DNA of 64,000 bases from Actinoplanes ianthinogenes (GTDB taxonomy: Bacteria; Actinomycetota; Actinomycetes; Mycobacteriales; Micromonosporaceae), in assembly GCF_018324205.1 (NCBI RefSeq), contig NZ_AP023356.1, forward strand, positions 4,233,501 to 4,297,500. The letters are read 5' to 3'. A program made the translations under genes and the position numbers. Shown here in pieces: positions 26,331 through 36,528 of the stretch. The notes below the pieces were generated by a model. It was not told the DNA's origin, did no database searches, and worked only from the letters and a program-made list of their open reading frames with translations. Positions within the stretch are counted from its first letter, which is position 1. Every line of letters starts with the position of its first letter.

Positions 26331-29243
26331 TCAGTACGCCGCGGCGATCTCTTCGGTGATACCGATCCGCTCGAAGGTCTCCCGGGCCTGTGCCCGGAGC
26401 CGGTCCGCCTCCGGGTCGCCCGGCTCCAGGCAGTCCGCGAGCCCCACCTGCGCGCGGGCGGTCCAGTACGGATGCCCTCCCGCCCGGGCCACCCGGACCA
26501 CCTGTTCGAACATCGCCCGCGCCCCGGCCCGGTCCCCGAGGCGTCGCAGGGTCACCGCGTAGTCGTGGCGGAAGTCCGCCTGGTGCCGGACGTCGGTCAG
26601 CCGGACGCTGATCTCCACAGCCCGGCGGTGCTCGCGGATCGCCTCGTCGTACCGGCCTTCTTCACGCAGTACCCGGGCCCGGTTGTGGTGGGCGTCGCTG
26701 GTCGTCGACTGGTATCCGATCCGGGTCGACACCCAGAGCGCCATGTCGATGTAGTGGTGTGCGGCAGCGGCGCTGAGCGTGCCGAGCCGGTAGCGGAGCC
26801 GTTGCAGGGACAGCAGCGTTCCGGCGAGCCCCCCGTCCTCTCGGTTCTCGATGGTGGAGAGCAGCCGGAGACGCGCGTAGTACAGCGCCTCCTCGGGCCG
26901 GCCCAGGACGCTCAGCACATCGACGAGGACGGCCAGCAGCGGGCTCTGCGAGACGTGCTTCGTGAACCGCCTCCGCGACCGCGCCGTCTCCAGCAGCTCC
27001 AGTGACTCGGCGAACCGGCCCTGGCTGAGGTATATGACCGCCAGGTTGGGGTACCCGACCAAGGCAGCGCCGATCTGGCCCAGTTCCTCGCGCAGCCGGA
27101 TGGAGCGCCGCAGGTGCTCCTCGGCCTGGTCGTCCTGACCGACCCGGCTGTAGACCGAGGCGAGATAATTCGCGCTGGTGGCGATCGCCGCCCGGTTCCC
27201 CGACATCTCGGCCGCGGCCAACCCGATCCGCTGCAACGCGCGCAGATCGTCCGTGTAACCGTGGAAGTACAACACCTGCCAGGCGGCTCGGGGGATCTGC
27301 CAGGCGTAGTCTGTGCCGGTTGCCGCCTCGACGAGGGCGACGAGGTTCGGGCGCTCCCGCTCCAGCCGCGCGATCGGGTCCGCGACCACCAGGTCGGGCC
27401 GGGACGGCACCGGCTGCCCGAGATCGCTGAGCAGCAGGGCCCGGTGGCTGGCGCTGGCCGTGGCGATCGCGGCGTGCAGCTGGAAGTCGAGCACCGCGGT
27501 CAGGGCGGCGGTCCGGTCTGCCGCGGGCAGCTCGGCGGCGAGCATCTCGGCGTACTCGCGCATCAGGTCGTGCAGGCGGAACACGCCCGGCTCCGGCTCG
27601 TCGACCAGGTTGACGTCGAGCAGGTCCTCGAGCAGGTCCTCGGCGGTGTCCCGGGCCAGATCGGCGAGCGCCGCCACGGCGAGCGCGTCGAAGTCGGCGC
27701 CCGGATAGACGCCGAGCAGCCGGAACACCCGTTGCAGCGGAGCCGGGAGCTGGCCGTAGGTCAGGGCGAACGCGCCGGTCACCGTGCGGTCCTCGGCCGC
27801 CAGCTCGGGCAGCGCCGCCTCACTCAGGCGGCGCAGCAGGTCGGCCACCCGCCAGCGCGGCCGGTGTGCCAGCCGGGCCCCGGCCAGCCGGATGGCCAGG
27901 GGCAGCAGCCCGCAGCGGCGGACCACCTCGGCGGAAGCGGCCGGCTCGGCCCGCACCCGGTCCCCGGCGATCTGCTCCAGCAGCGCGACCGCCTCGTCCG
28001 GGCTGAGCACCGGCAATGACTCGACCCGCGCCCCATCCAGGCCGGCCAGCCGGCGGCGGCTGGTGACCAGGGCCAGGCTGCCCGGCGCGGTCGGCAGCAG
28101 GTCGGCGATCTGGGTGCTGGACGCGGCGTTGTCCAGCACGACCAGCAGCCGCCGCCGGGCCGCCTCGGTGCGCCAGCGGGCCACCCGCTGCATCGGCTCG
28201 AGCGGGATCTCCTCGACCGCCAGGCCGAGCTGGCGCAGCAGGGTGTGCAGCGCGGCGGCCGGCTCGACCGGGTCCCGCTCGCTGTGTCCCTGCAGGTCCA
28301 CGAAGAGGTGCGCGTCCGGGTAGCGGTCGCCGGCCAGCGCGGCCAGGTGCAGCGCCAGCGTGGTCTTGCCGCTGCCCGCCATCCCGTCGATCACCGCGAC
28401 CCGCGGGCCGGCGTCGTCGGTGAGCCGGTCGGCCAGCAGCCGGTCAATCTGCTCGCGGCGGCCGGTGAAGTCGCCGACCGTGCGGGGCAGGCAGCGCACC
28501 GGGCCGGACGCCGCGGGCTCGGCGCCGGACCCGGCCGAGATCTCCCCGTTGAGGATCTGCCGGTGGCGTTCCTGCAGTTCCTCGCCGGGTTCGATGCCCA
28601 GCTCGTCGGCGAGCAACTGGCGGGCCCGGCGGAACTCGGTGAGCGCGTCGGCCTGCCGCCCGGACCGGGCCAGCGCCAGCATCAGCTGCCCGCGCATCCG
28701 CTCGCGCAGCGGGAACCGCTCGACCAGCGCGCTCAGCTCGCCGGTCAGTTCACGCTCCCGGCCGGCGGCCAGCTCCAGGTCGGCCCAGTCCTCGACGGCC
28801 AGCGCGTACCGCTCGTCGAGCACGGCGGCGGCCTGCCGGATCGCCGGGGCGTCCAGCTCGGCGCAGGCCGGGCCGCGGCGCAGGGCCAGCGCCCGCCGGT
28901 ACGCCGCCGGGTCCGCGTCGGCGCGGGCCTTCTCCACGGCCTGGGCGAACACTTCGGCGTCCAGCTCGCCCGGTTCGACATGGATGCCATAACCTGCCCG
29001 ATCGGTAAGGATCGCCCCGACTGGTAGCATCCGCCGCAAACGCGATATACATGACTGCAGTTGGCCGCGCGCCGTGGCCGGCGGAGCGCTGCCCCAGAGG
29101 GCGTCGACGAGCTCACCGGCGACGACGATCCGGTTCGGATCGAGCAGCAGCATCGCCAGCACGATGCGGTCACGCCCGGCAGTCACGGCCACCGGCTGTC
29201 CGTCCACCGTTACCGACAGTGGCCCCAGGATGCGATAGCGCAC
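26331..29243 (-). CDS. AfsR/SARP-type transcriptional regulator (SARP-NB-ARC-TPR)
   Basis: 970 residues from GTG 29243 (VRYRILGPLSVTVDG). Residues 1-95 are an OmpR-type winged helix and about 100-245 the bacterial transcriptional activator domain, together the SARP unit. An NB-ARC ATPase follows, with P-loop VIDGMAGSGKTTLALHLAA and RRRLLVVLDNAAS. From about residue 640 to the end are helical TPR-like repeats (NRAAIATSANYLASVYSRVG). AfsR-type proteins integrate phosphorylation or ligand signals to activate secondary metabolism. No biosynthetic cluster is adjacent, so it is an orphan here. The longer frame upstream lacks family homology. Confidence 0.9.
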   Translation of the reverse strand: MRYRILGPLSVTVDGQPVAVTAGRDRIVLAMLLLDPNRIVVAGELVDALWGSAPPATARGQLQSCISRLRRMLPVGAILTDRAGYGIHVEPGELDAEVFAQAVEKARADADPAAYRRALALRRGPACAELDAPAIRQAAAVLDERYALAVEDWADLELAAGRERELTGELSALVERFPLRERMRGQLMLALARSGRQADALTEFRRARQLLADELGIEPGEELQERHRQILNGEISAGSGAEPAASGPVRCLPRTVGDFTGRREQIDRLLADRLTDDAGPRVAVIDGMAGSGKTTLALHLAALAGDRYPDAHLFVDLQGHSERDPVEPAAALHTLLRQLGLAVEEIPLEPMQRVARWRTEAARRRLLVVLDNAASSTQIADLLPTAPGSLALVTSRRRLAGLDGARVESLPVLSPDEAVALLEQIAGDRVRAEPAASAEVVRRCGLLPLAIRLAGARLAHRPRWRVADLLRRLSEAALPELAAEDRTVTGAFALTYGQLPAPLQRVFRLLGVYPGADFDALAVAALADLARDTAEDLLEDLLDVNLVDEPEPGVFRLHDLMREYAEMLAAELPAADRTAALTAVLDFQLHAAIATASASHRALLLSDLGQPVPSRPDLVVADPIARLERERPNLVALVEAATGTDYAWQIPRAAWQVLYFHGYTDDLRALQRIGLAAAEMSGNRAAIATSANYLASVYSRVGQDDQAEEHLRRSIRLREELGQIGAALVGYPNLAVIYLSQGRFAESLELLETARSRRRFTKHVSQSPLLAVLVDVLSVLGRPEEALYYARLRLLSTIENREDGGLAGTLLSLQRLRYRLGTLSAAAAHHYIDMALWVSTRIGYQSTTSDAHHNRARVLREEGRYDEAIREHRRAVEISVRLTDVRHQADFRHDYAVTLRRLGDRAGARAMFEQVVRVARAGGHPYWTARAQVGLADCLEPGDPEADRLRAQARETFERIGITEEIAAAY

Positions 29244-29306
29244 AGTAGCCGTCCATTCCCCGTGTCGGCCATCGACACTAACCCACCCGCAAGAGCGGAT
29301 CGAGAG

Positions 29307-29453
29307 TGGAACGAGAGCCCCCGGCTGCAGAGTGGTTCCAGCGCCGTTCCATCGCCGATGCTTTCCAACATCGCCCCCAGAACGCGATGGAACGGCCTCA
29401 ACGCTCACGGCACGGGGGCGTTCAGCCCGCCCACGGTCACCGTGGGCGGGCTG
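29307..29453 (+). ncRNA. Candidate structured RNA between afsR-like gene and lipoprotein gene
   Basis: Three helices can be drawn in order. TGGAAC (29307-29312) pairs with GTTCCA (29335-29340). GCCGTTCCATCGC (29343-29355) pairs perfectly with GCGATGGAACGGC (29384-29396), and inside that loop CGATG (29356-29360) pairs with CATCG (29369-29373). A 14-bp GC hairpin (29423-29453) then closes the region. The region is non-coding and lies between divergent genes. It could be a small RNA on the plus strand, or a structured leader of the AfsR-like gene on the minus strand; the strand is not settled. Alternatively the TGGAAC sites are protein operators. Confidence 0.4.
29423..29453. terminator. Strong 14-bp hairpin in a divergent intergenic region
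   Basis: CAGCCCGCCCACGG (29423-29436) pairs perfectly with CCGTGGGCGGGCTG (29440-29453). On the plus strand it is followed by TTCGTATCTTG, only a weak T-run. No annotated plus-strand gene ends before it, so if it is a terminator it ends an unannotated transcript. Confidence 0.5.
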
Positions 29454-29478
29454 TTCGTATCTTGCTGATCACTCTCGG

Positions 29479-29508
29479 TTGGACGGAATAGACAACGGAC
29501 CGTACCGT
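29479..29508 (+). promoter_or_regulatory. Candidate promoter of the lipoprotein gene
   Basis: TTGGAC (29479-29484), 18 bases, then TACCGT (29503-29508), 36 bases upstream of the ATG at 29545. The elements fit the relaxed TTGxxx/TAxxxT pattern of actinobacterial housekeeping promoters. No experimental support is available. Confidence 0.35.
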
Positions 29509-29544
29509 CGGTTCCGCCGTGCCCCCCGAACGAGAAGGATCCAG

Positions 29545-30045
29545 ATGCGACCCGCCATCCTGGCCGTGCTCGCCGGCGTCTTGCTCACCGGCGCCGCCTG
29601 CGACAGCGATGCACCGGTGTACGAGACGGGCGCCGCCGCCCCGGCGACCACCGCGACCCTCCCGCCGCCGCCGGACTACTCGGCCGACACCGCGAAGGTG
29701 TGCCAGCAGCTCGACAAGGTCTTCACCGGCGAGCTGAACGACTTCGGCGCCGCGGTCGGCAAGATGATCGCCTACAAGGAGGCGAAGAAGGCGCCCGAGG
29801 CGACGAAGGCGGAGAAGTCCGCGGCCGCGGAGCTCCAGTCCGCAGGCGGCCAGATCCGCCGGCACACCGCCGCCGCCCTGGACCCGCAGCTGAAGGCCGC
29901 CGGCGAGACCTCGGCACGCAAGCTCGAGGCGAGTGCCAAGGACCACGCCTACCTCAAGCAGATCAAGACCACGGCCGACCTGGACAAAACCCTCAAACCG
30001 CAGCTCGCCGAGTGGCTCAGCCCGGTCGCCGGCTTCTGCGGCTGA
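29545..30045 (+). CDS. Small lipoprotein of unknown function
   Basis: 166 residues. A lipobox-bearing signal (ILAVLAGVLLTGAAC) predicts membrane anchoring after lipid modification. A short Ala/Thr/Pro linker precedes a helical domain with Lys/Ala/Glu-rich heptads (YKEAKKAPEATKAEKSAAAE) and two cysteines, one early (AKVCQQLDK) and one second to last (GFCG), which could form a disulphide. ATG 29545 has AAGGAT upstream. I recognise no family. It is divergent from the AfsR-like regulator and precedes the palindromic repeat array. Confidence 0.75.
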   Translation: MRPAILAVLAGVLLTGAACDSDAPVYETGAAAPATTATLPPPPDYSADTAKVCQQLDKVFTGELNDFGAAVGKMIAYKEAKKAPEATKAEKSAAAELQSAGGQIRRHTAAALDPQLKAAGETSARKLEASAKDHAYLKQIKTTADLDKTLKPQLAEWLSPVAGFCG

Positions 30046-30199
30046 AACCCATCCTTCAGTACGCCCTAGCCCCGCCCCACCCGCACAGCCCCGTCCCGCC
30101 CCTCGACGCCAGGCCCTGCCCCCTCCCGACCGCGACGCCGCATCCGGGCCAACCTGCCCACCTCCCGGTAGCCCACCCAAACCCCCACGGTGAAGCCCA

Positions 30200-30475
30200 G
30201 CCGAGCTCGCCAGGCTGGCCCCCACGGCCCTATCCCGAGCCCCGATAGGGCCACCAGAGCCAGTCGGGTTTGCCGGGCTGGCCCCCATGGCCCTATCCCG
30301 GGCCCCGATAGGGCCACCAGGGCCAGCCGGGTTCGTCAGCGTTGCCGGGCTGGCGTCCACGGCCCTATCCCGAGTGCGGATAGGGCCGTCAGGGCCAGCC
30401 GGGTGTGTCGGGCTGGCGCCCATGGCCCTATCCCGAGCCCCGATAGGGCCGTCAGGGCCAGCCGGGGGTTGGGGT
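30200..30475. repeat. Palindromic 63-bp tandem repeat array (REP-like)
   Basis: Four copies of a 27-base palindrome (GGCCCTATC, 9-base centre, GATAGGGCC) start at 30226, 30289, 30361 and 30424. Linkers (CCAGGGCCAGCCGGG, CCGGGCTGGC) repeat too, so the unit is 63 bp, with one 72-bp unit. In the third copy both stem bases at the loop change together (CC to GG), which extends the stem. The array fills part of the 597-bp gap between convergent genes (stops at 30045 and 30643). Both strands stay open across it because 63 and 72 are multiples of 3, but the resulting proteins are not family-like. I see nothing else in the gap. Confidence 0.8.
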
Positions 30476-30642
30476 TGGCGGTCGTGGGCAGCTGCGGGCG
30501 TCGCCCTGGAGGGGTGGGCGTTTTGGACGCGTCAGCGGCCAGCCCGGCCCGGAAGGGTCCCTGGCGGGAGCGACGATCAGTGATCAGCGCGGACCCGAGT
30601 CAGCATGAATTTGATCTTGAACTTGGCCCGGCCGGAACGGGA

Positions 30643-32301
<1,659 letters not shown>

Positions 32302-32372
32302 GAGCGGCAAGCCTAGGCCAGCCGGGGTGGGTGCTGCGCACCCGGCACCCGGCAAACGCGTCTGTCGGCGTG

Positions 32373-33647
32373 TCAGCGGTAGGGCAAATAGGCCATGTCG
32401 CGTCCGGAAACCAAGATCAAACCTTGGTCCGCGGCGGCGAAGACCTTCGCATCCGTACGCACATCGGCACGTACCGCCCCATTCGCCGGATTCAGTGCCA
32501 TCACCCGTCCGGACGAGACGACGATCACCGCGCGCGGCGTGACGGCCGCCTCGGCCTTGGCCTGAGCCTGCCGCCAGACCGCCTTGCCCCGGCTGAACGA
32601 CCAGCCGCGCAGGGTGTCGCCGTCGCGGATCACCGCGTACCGGTCGTCGACCGCGAGCACCTCGGCGCTCTTGTCGCCGTACCAGAGGATCCGCCCGTCG
32701 GCCCCGTTGATCAGCTCCTGGCGGCCGTACGGGTCGACGCCGAGCAGCACGTCGTACCCACCGGCCGGGTCCCGGTCCTGCTTGCAGTCGCTCTCCGCGG
32801 TCCGCAGGTTGAGCCCGTCCCGCTTCCACACCACCCGGTTGCCCGGCGGCGCGGTGGCCACCACGCCGTAGTAGCAGGTGCCGTCCTTCGCCGTGCCGGT
32901 GATCGTGAGCACCCGGCCGCCGACCACCGCGATCCTCTGGTCCGCCCCAGCCTGCGCGGTCTGCACCAGGCGGCCGGACGCGGTGTCGATCACCCGGACC
33001 CGGTCGCCGTCCGGCAGGCCGAGCAGGCCGGGCATCAGCGCCGGGCCGGCCGCGTCGTCGTCCACGTCGCCGGTGCCGAGCCGGCGGGCGTCGGGCAGGT
33101 CCGGGTTGGCGGCGTGCAGCACGAAGCCGATCCCCCCGGTGGCCACCGACCAGAGCTGGGTGCCGGACCGCGGGTCCCAGGCGGTGAGCCGGCAGTCGTC
33201 GCCGCCCGCGCAGCGCAGGTCGACGATCCCGTTCCGGTACGTCCAGACCGCGCTCGCCTCGGTGTCCGCCCGCCGCACCGTGCCGGTCCGCGGGTCCAGC
33301 ACCTGGTATCCCTTGGTGAGCAGCCGGCCGGTGACCACCACCGCGTCGGCGCCCTGCCCCGCCGTGGCGGCCCAGTCCGCGTCGCTCTGCCACATCCGCA
33401 CCGCGGTGCCCAGGTGGTACGCCTCCACCGAGGTCCGGTACTCGACGATCACCGCGTCACCGGCCACCGAGATGCTCTGCGGGCTGCCACCGAGCCGCTG
33501 CTGCCAGGTGGTCCCGGGCGCGACCGGCTCACTCGTGTTGACCCACTCCCAGAGCTTCGGGAACGGGTTCCACACCCCGGTCGTGGCCAGCACGGTGACC
33601 GTGACGGCAGCGACCAGCGTGACTCCCTTCCAGGTGCCCGAGGCCAT
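32373..33647 (-). CDS. Membrane-anchored PQQ-like beta-propeller protein
   Basis: 424 residues. A short cytoplasmic N-terminus leads into one transmembrane helix (GVTLVAAVTVTVLATTGVW). The rest is outside the membrane, with propeller blades such as VEAYHLGTAVRMWQ, QVLDPRTGTVRRA, TAWDPRSGTQLWS and VRVIDTASGRLVQ. Two cysteine pairs (DLRCAGGDDC and the TCYYG / SDCKQ pair) may stabilise it. No catalytic residues are recognised. It is shorter than the 16.3-kb relative and lacks the disordered tail. ATG 33647 has AGGGTG upstream. Confidence 0.8.
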   Translation of the reverse strand: MASGTWKGVTLVAAVTVTVLATTGVWNPFPKLWEWVNTSEPVAPGTTWQQRLGGSPQSISVAGDAVIVEYRTSVEAYHLGTAVRMWQSDADWAATAGQGADAVVVTGRLLTKGYQVLDPRTGTVRRADTEASAVWTYRNGIVDLRCAGGDDCRLTAWDPRSGTQLWSVATGGIGFVLHAANPDLPDARRLGTGDVDDDAAGPALMPGLLGLPDGDRVRVIDTASGRLVQTAQAGADQRIAVVGGRVLTITGTAKDGTCYYGVVATAPPGNRVVWKRDGLNLRTAESDCKQDRDPAGGYDVLLGVDPYGRQELINGADGRILWYGDKSAEVLAVDDRYAVIRDGDTLRGWSFSRGKAVWRQAQAKAEAAVTPRAVIVVSSGRVMALNPANGAVRADVRTDAKVFAAADQGLILVSGRDMAYLPYR

Positions 33648-33709
33648 GCGGGCACCCTAATGACCTCGATCCACCAGCCCTGCGAGCGTAGAAAGCCCGT
33701 GTCGTGGGC

Positions 33710-34195
33710 TTATGTCAGAGTTGCCGCCTTCGTCAGCGGCACGGTCCGGTACGGGATCAGCTCGGCCAGCGCGATGATCGTGTGCGCCCGGCGGATGCCC
33801 TCGTAGCCGACGATCTTGTCGATCACCCGTTGCAGGTCGGCGTTGGAGCGGGCCACGATCCGGCACAGGATGTCACCGCCGCCGGTGATCGTGTGCGCCT
33901 CCAGGACCTCGGGGATCTCGGCGAGGTGGCTGGCCACGGCGTCGTGGCCGTACCGCTGGCTGATCTCCAGGGTGACGAAGCTGGTCACCCCGTACCCGAT
34001 CACGGCCGGCGCCACCTCCGGCCCGAACCCCTTGATCGCGCCGCGGCCGGTCAACTTGTCCAGCCGCGCCTGGACCGTGCCGCGGGCCACCGCGAGCCGC
34101 CGGGACAGCTCCAGCACCCCGATCCGCGGCTCCCCGGCGAGCAATTCGATCAACTTCGCGTCGAGCTCGTCGAGCTGGACATTCTGCTCGGTCAA
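33710..34195 (-). CDS. Lrp/AsnC family transcriptional regulator
   Basis: 161 residues from the TTG at 34195, chosen because AGAGGAG lies 7 bases upstream; the GTG at 34246 has no ribosome site. The AsnC-type helix-turn-helix is at residues about 8-60 (LDELDAKLIELLAGEPRIGV, LSRRLAVARGTVQARLDKL), followed by a RAM effector domain with TITGGGDILCRIVARSNADL. Lrp proteins sense amino acids. It is divergent from hppD across about 90 bases, so control of tyrosine breakdown in response to an aromatic amino acid is likely. Confidence 0.9.
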   Translation of the reverse strand: MTEQNVQLDELDAKLIELLAGEPRIGVLELSRRLAVARGTVQARLDKLTGRGAIKGFGPEVAPAVIGYGVTSFVTLEISQRYGHDAVASHLAEIPEVLEAHTITGGGDILCRIVARSNADLQRVIDKIVGYEGIRRAHTIIALAELIPYRTVPLTKAATLT

Positions 34196-34285
34196 CTCAC
34201 CACTCCTCTCTACCGATTGCACAGATTGACCAGCCGAAAATCGCACTGTTGCCCAGACCTGTGACCCAAGTCAATCCTCAGCTCC

Positions 34286-35446
34286 ATGACGAGCAGCCTG
34301 GGCGGCTCCGCCGCAAAACCCGCAACAATTGCCGAAGTGACGGAACACAACGACGTCTTCCCCGTCAAAGGCGTCGACCACCTGCGCTTCCTCGTGGGCA
34401 ACGCCCGGCAGGCCGCCCACTTCTACTCGACGGCGTTCGGCATGCGCTGCATTGCCTACCGCGGCCCGGAGCAGGGTTACCGCGACCACGCGGAGTACGT
34501 GATGAAGAGCGGCGGCGCCTATTTCGTGCTGACCGGCATGGTGCACGCCGGGGCGCCCGGGGCCGACCACGTGGCCCGGCACGGCGACGGCATCTCGGAC
34601 ATCGCCCTGGAGGTGCCGGACGTCGACGCGGCGTACCTGCACGCGACCGAGTCCGGCGCGCGCGGGGTGAGCGAGCCGCACGACGAGAAGGACGAGCACG
34701 GCACGGTCCGGGTGGCCTCGATCGCCACCTACGGCGACACCGTGCACACGCTGATCGACCGGTCCGGCTACGACGGTCCGTTCCTGCCCGGTTTCGTGAC
34801 CCGGGACCCGATCGTCGCGGTCCGCCCGAAGCGCTTCTTCCAGGCGATCGACCACGTGGTCGGCAACGTCGAGCTGGGGAAGATGGACGAGTGGGTGGAG
34901 TTCTACCGCCGGGTGATGGGCTTCACCAACATGGCCGAGTTCATCGGTGACGACATCGCCACCGACTACTCGGCGCTGATGTCCAAGGTCGTCGCGGACG
35001 GGACCCGCAAGGTCAAGTTCCCGCTGAACGAGCCGGCCGTCTCGCAGCGCAAGTCGCAGATCGACGAGTACCTGGAGTACTACGGCGGCCCGGGCGCCCA
35101 GCACGTCGCGCTGGCCACCAACGACATCCTGACCACCGTCGACGCGATGCGCGGAGCCGGCGTGGAGTTCCTGAACACGCCGGACTCCTACTACGACGAC
35201 CCGGAGCTGCGGGCCCGGATCGGACAGGTGCGGGTGCCGATCGAGGAGCTGAAAAAGCGCCGGATCCTGGTGGATCGCGACGAGGACGGGTATCTGCTCC
35301 AGATCTTCACGGCCCCGGTCCAGGACCGGCCCACCGTATTCTTCGAGCTGATCGAGCGGCACGGCTCCCTCGGTTTCGGCAAGGGCAACTTCAAGGCGCT
35401 CTTCGAGGCCATCGAGCGGGAGCAGGAGCGGCGCGGCAACCTGTGA
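34286..35446 (+). CDS. hppD: 4-hydroxyphenylpyruvate dioxygenase
   Basis: 386 residues. Two vicinal-oxygen-chelate halves are visible: GVDHLRFLVGNARQAAHFYS in the first, and in the second AIDHVVGNVE (first Fe ligand), GAQHVALATNDI (second) and FFELIERHG (third, Glu). The C-terminal helix GFGKGNFKALFEAIEREQER is diagnostic. It converts 4-hydroxyphenylpyruvate to homogentisate with O2 and Fe(II). ATG 34286 is used; GTG 34337 (VTEHNDVFPVKG) is equally possible, since neither has a clear ribosome site. An aminotransferase two genes downstream could supply its substrate. Confidence 0.94.
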   Translation: MTSSLGGSAAKPATIAEVTEHNDVFPVKGVDHLRFLVGNARQAAHFYSTAFGMRCIAYRGPEQGYRDHAEYVMKSGGAYFVLTGMVHAGAPGADHVARHGDGISDIALEVPDVDAAYLHATESGARGVSEPHDEKDEHGTVRVASIATYGDTVHTLIDRSGYDGPFLPGFVTRDPIVAVRPKRFFQAIDHVVGNVELGKMDEWVEFYRRVMGFTNMAEFIGDDIATDYSALMSKVVADGTRKVKFPLNEPAVSQRKSQIDEYLEYYGGPGAQHVALATNDILTTVDAMRGAGVEFLNTPDSYYDDPELRARIGQVRVPIEELKKRRILVDRDEDGYLLQIFTAPVQDRPTVFFELIERHGSLGFGKGNFKALFEAIEREQERRGNL

Positions 35447-35496
35447 CCCACGGGCGGCGCAGGGAACCGTCAGGCAGTCGTGGTAAAGGTTTGCGC

Positions 35497-36528
35497 ATGA
35501 GTTCCCTTCCCGCGGGTTGGTACAAGGACCCGGCCGACACCACCACCCAGCGGTACTGGGACGGTGAGGGCTGGCTCGGCGAGGCCATCCCGGCTGATGC
35601 GGTCCCGCCCGCCGGGCCGCCCCCGGTGGAGGCGGAACCGCCCGTGGCGCCACCCCCGGTGGTGGCGCCACAGCCGCAGCCCTACGCCACGCCCCCGTCG
35701 CCGCCGCCCGGTCAGCCGGTCTACGGTCCGCCGCCCGGGTGGCACCAGCCGCCGCCCCCGGGCTGGCAGCAGCCCCCGCCGGGCTGGCACCAGCCCCCGC
35801 CGCCGCACGGCTGGCAGCAGCCACCACCTCCGCACGGCTGGCAGCAGCCGCCGCCTCCGCAGGGCGGCTGGCAGCAGCCACCGCCCGCTTGGGCGTACCC
35901 GCAGCCGCCGCACGCCTACGTCATGCCGGTCCCGCAGGCCCGGCCGCACGGCATGCTGCTGGCCGGCCTGGGCCAGCGCCTGGCCGCCCGGCTGATCGAC
36001 ATCGCCGTCGTGCTGCTGCTCAACATCGTGATCAACGGCTGGTTCGTCTACCAGTGGTGGCAGGAGTTCCGGCCGATCTACACCCACTACGTGGACCAGG
36101 TGATGGCCGGCGTCGAGCCGGACGTGCTGGAGCCGACCGGCCGGATGCAGACGTTGCAGATGACGGTCATCGTGATCGCCACCCTGCTCTGGTTGCTCTA
36201 CGAGGCACCGATGACCAGCAGCCGGGGGCAGACACTCGGCAAGATGCTGATGGGCATCAAGGTGGTCGGGGTGGACAGCACCGAGCCGATCGGGTTCCGC
36301 CGCGGGTTCTCCCGCTGGGCCCAGCTCGGCATGTGGACGCTGTTCTGGTGGTGCCTGGTGGGTCTGGTGATCCAGTTCCTGGACTGCCTCTCCCCCACGT
36401 TCGACCCGCGCCTGCGGCAGGCCTGGCACGACAAGGCGGCGTCCACCGTCGTCGTCGCGGTCCCCCGGGGCGCCACACAGACCGTCGAGGCCGCGCCGCG
36501 CGGCGACATCCCAGGAGGACCCCAATGA
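35497..36528 (+). CDS. DUF2510 and RDD domain membrane protein
   Basis: 343 residues. The N-terminus is a DUF2510 motif (LPAGWYKDPADTTTQRYWDG), followed by about 110 residues of Pro/Gly/Gln/Trp-rich repeats (GWQQPPPPH and variants), then an RDD domain: LGQRLAARLIDIAVVLLL, a second helix TVIVIATLLWLLYEA, and RGQTLGKMLMGIKVV. RDD proteins have three helices and unclear roles; some act as Na+/H+ antiporters. Its stop overlaps the next ATG (ATGA), coupling it to the aminotransferase. Confidence 0.87.
   Translation: MSSLPAGWYKDPADTTTQRYWDGEGWLGEAIPADAVPPAGPPPVEAEPPVAPPPVVAPQPQPYATPPSPPPGQPVYGPPPGWHQPPPPGWQQPPPGWHQPPPPHGWQQPPPPHGWQQPPPPQGGWQQPPPAWAYPQPPHAYVMPVPQARPHGMLLAGLGQRLAARLIDIAVVLLLNIVINGWFVYQWWQEFRPIYTHYVDQVMAGVEPDVLEPTGRMQTLQMTVIVIATLLWLLYEAPMTSSRGQTLGKMLMGIKVVGVDSTEPIGFRRGFSRWAQLGMWTLFWWCLVGLVIQFLDCLSPTFDPRLRQAWHDKAASTVVVAVPRGATQTVEAAPRGDIPGGPQ

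Noticed and set aside
29437..30423. A 328-codon minus-strand frame opposite the lipoprotein and through the repeats
   Set aside because: Low-complexity Gly/Arg-rich translation with no ribosome site. The plus-strand lipoprotein has a signal, lipobox and ribosome site.
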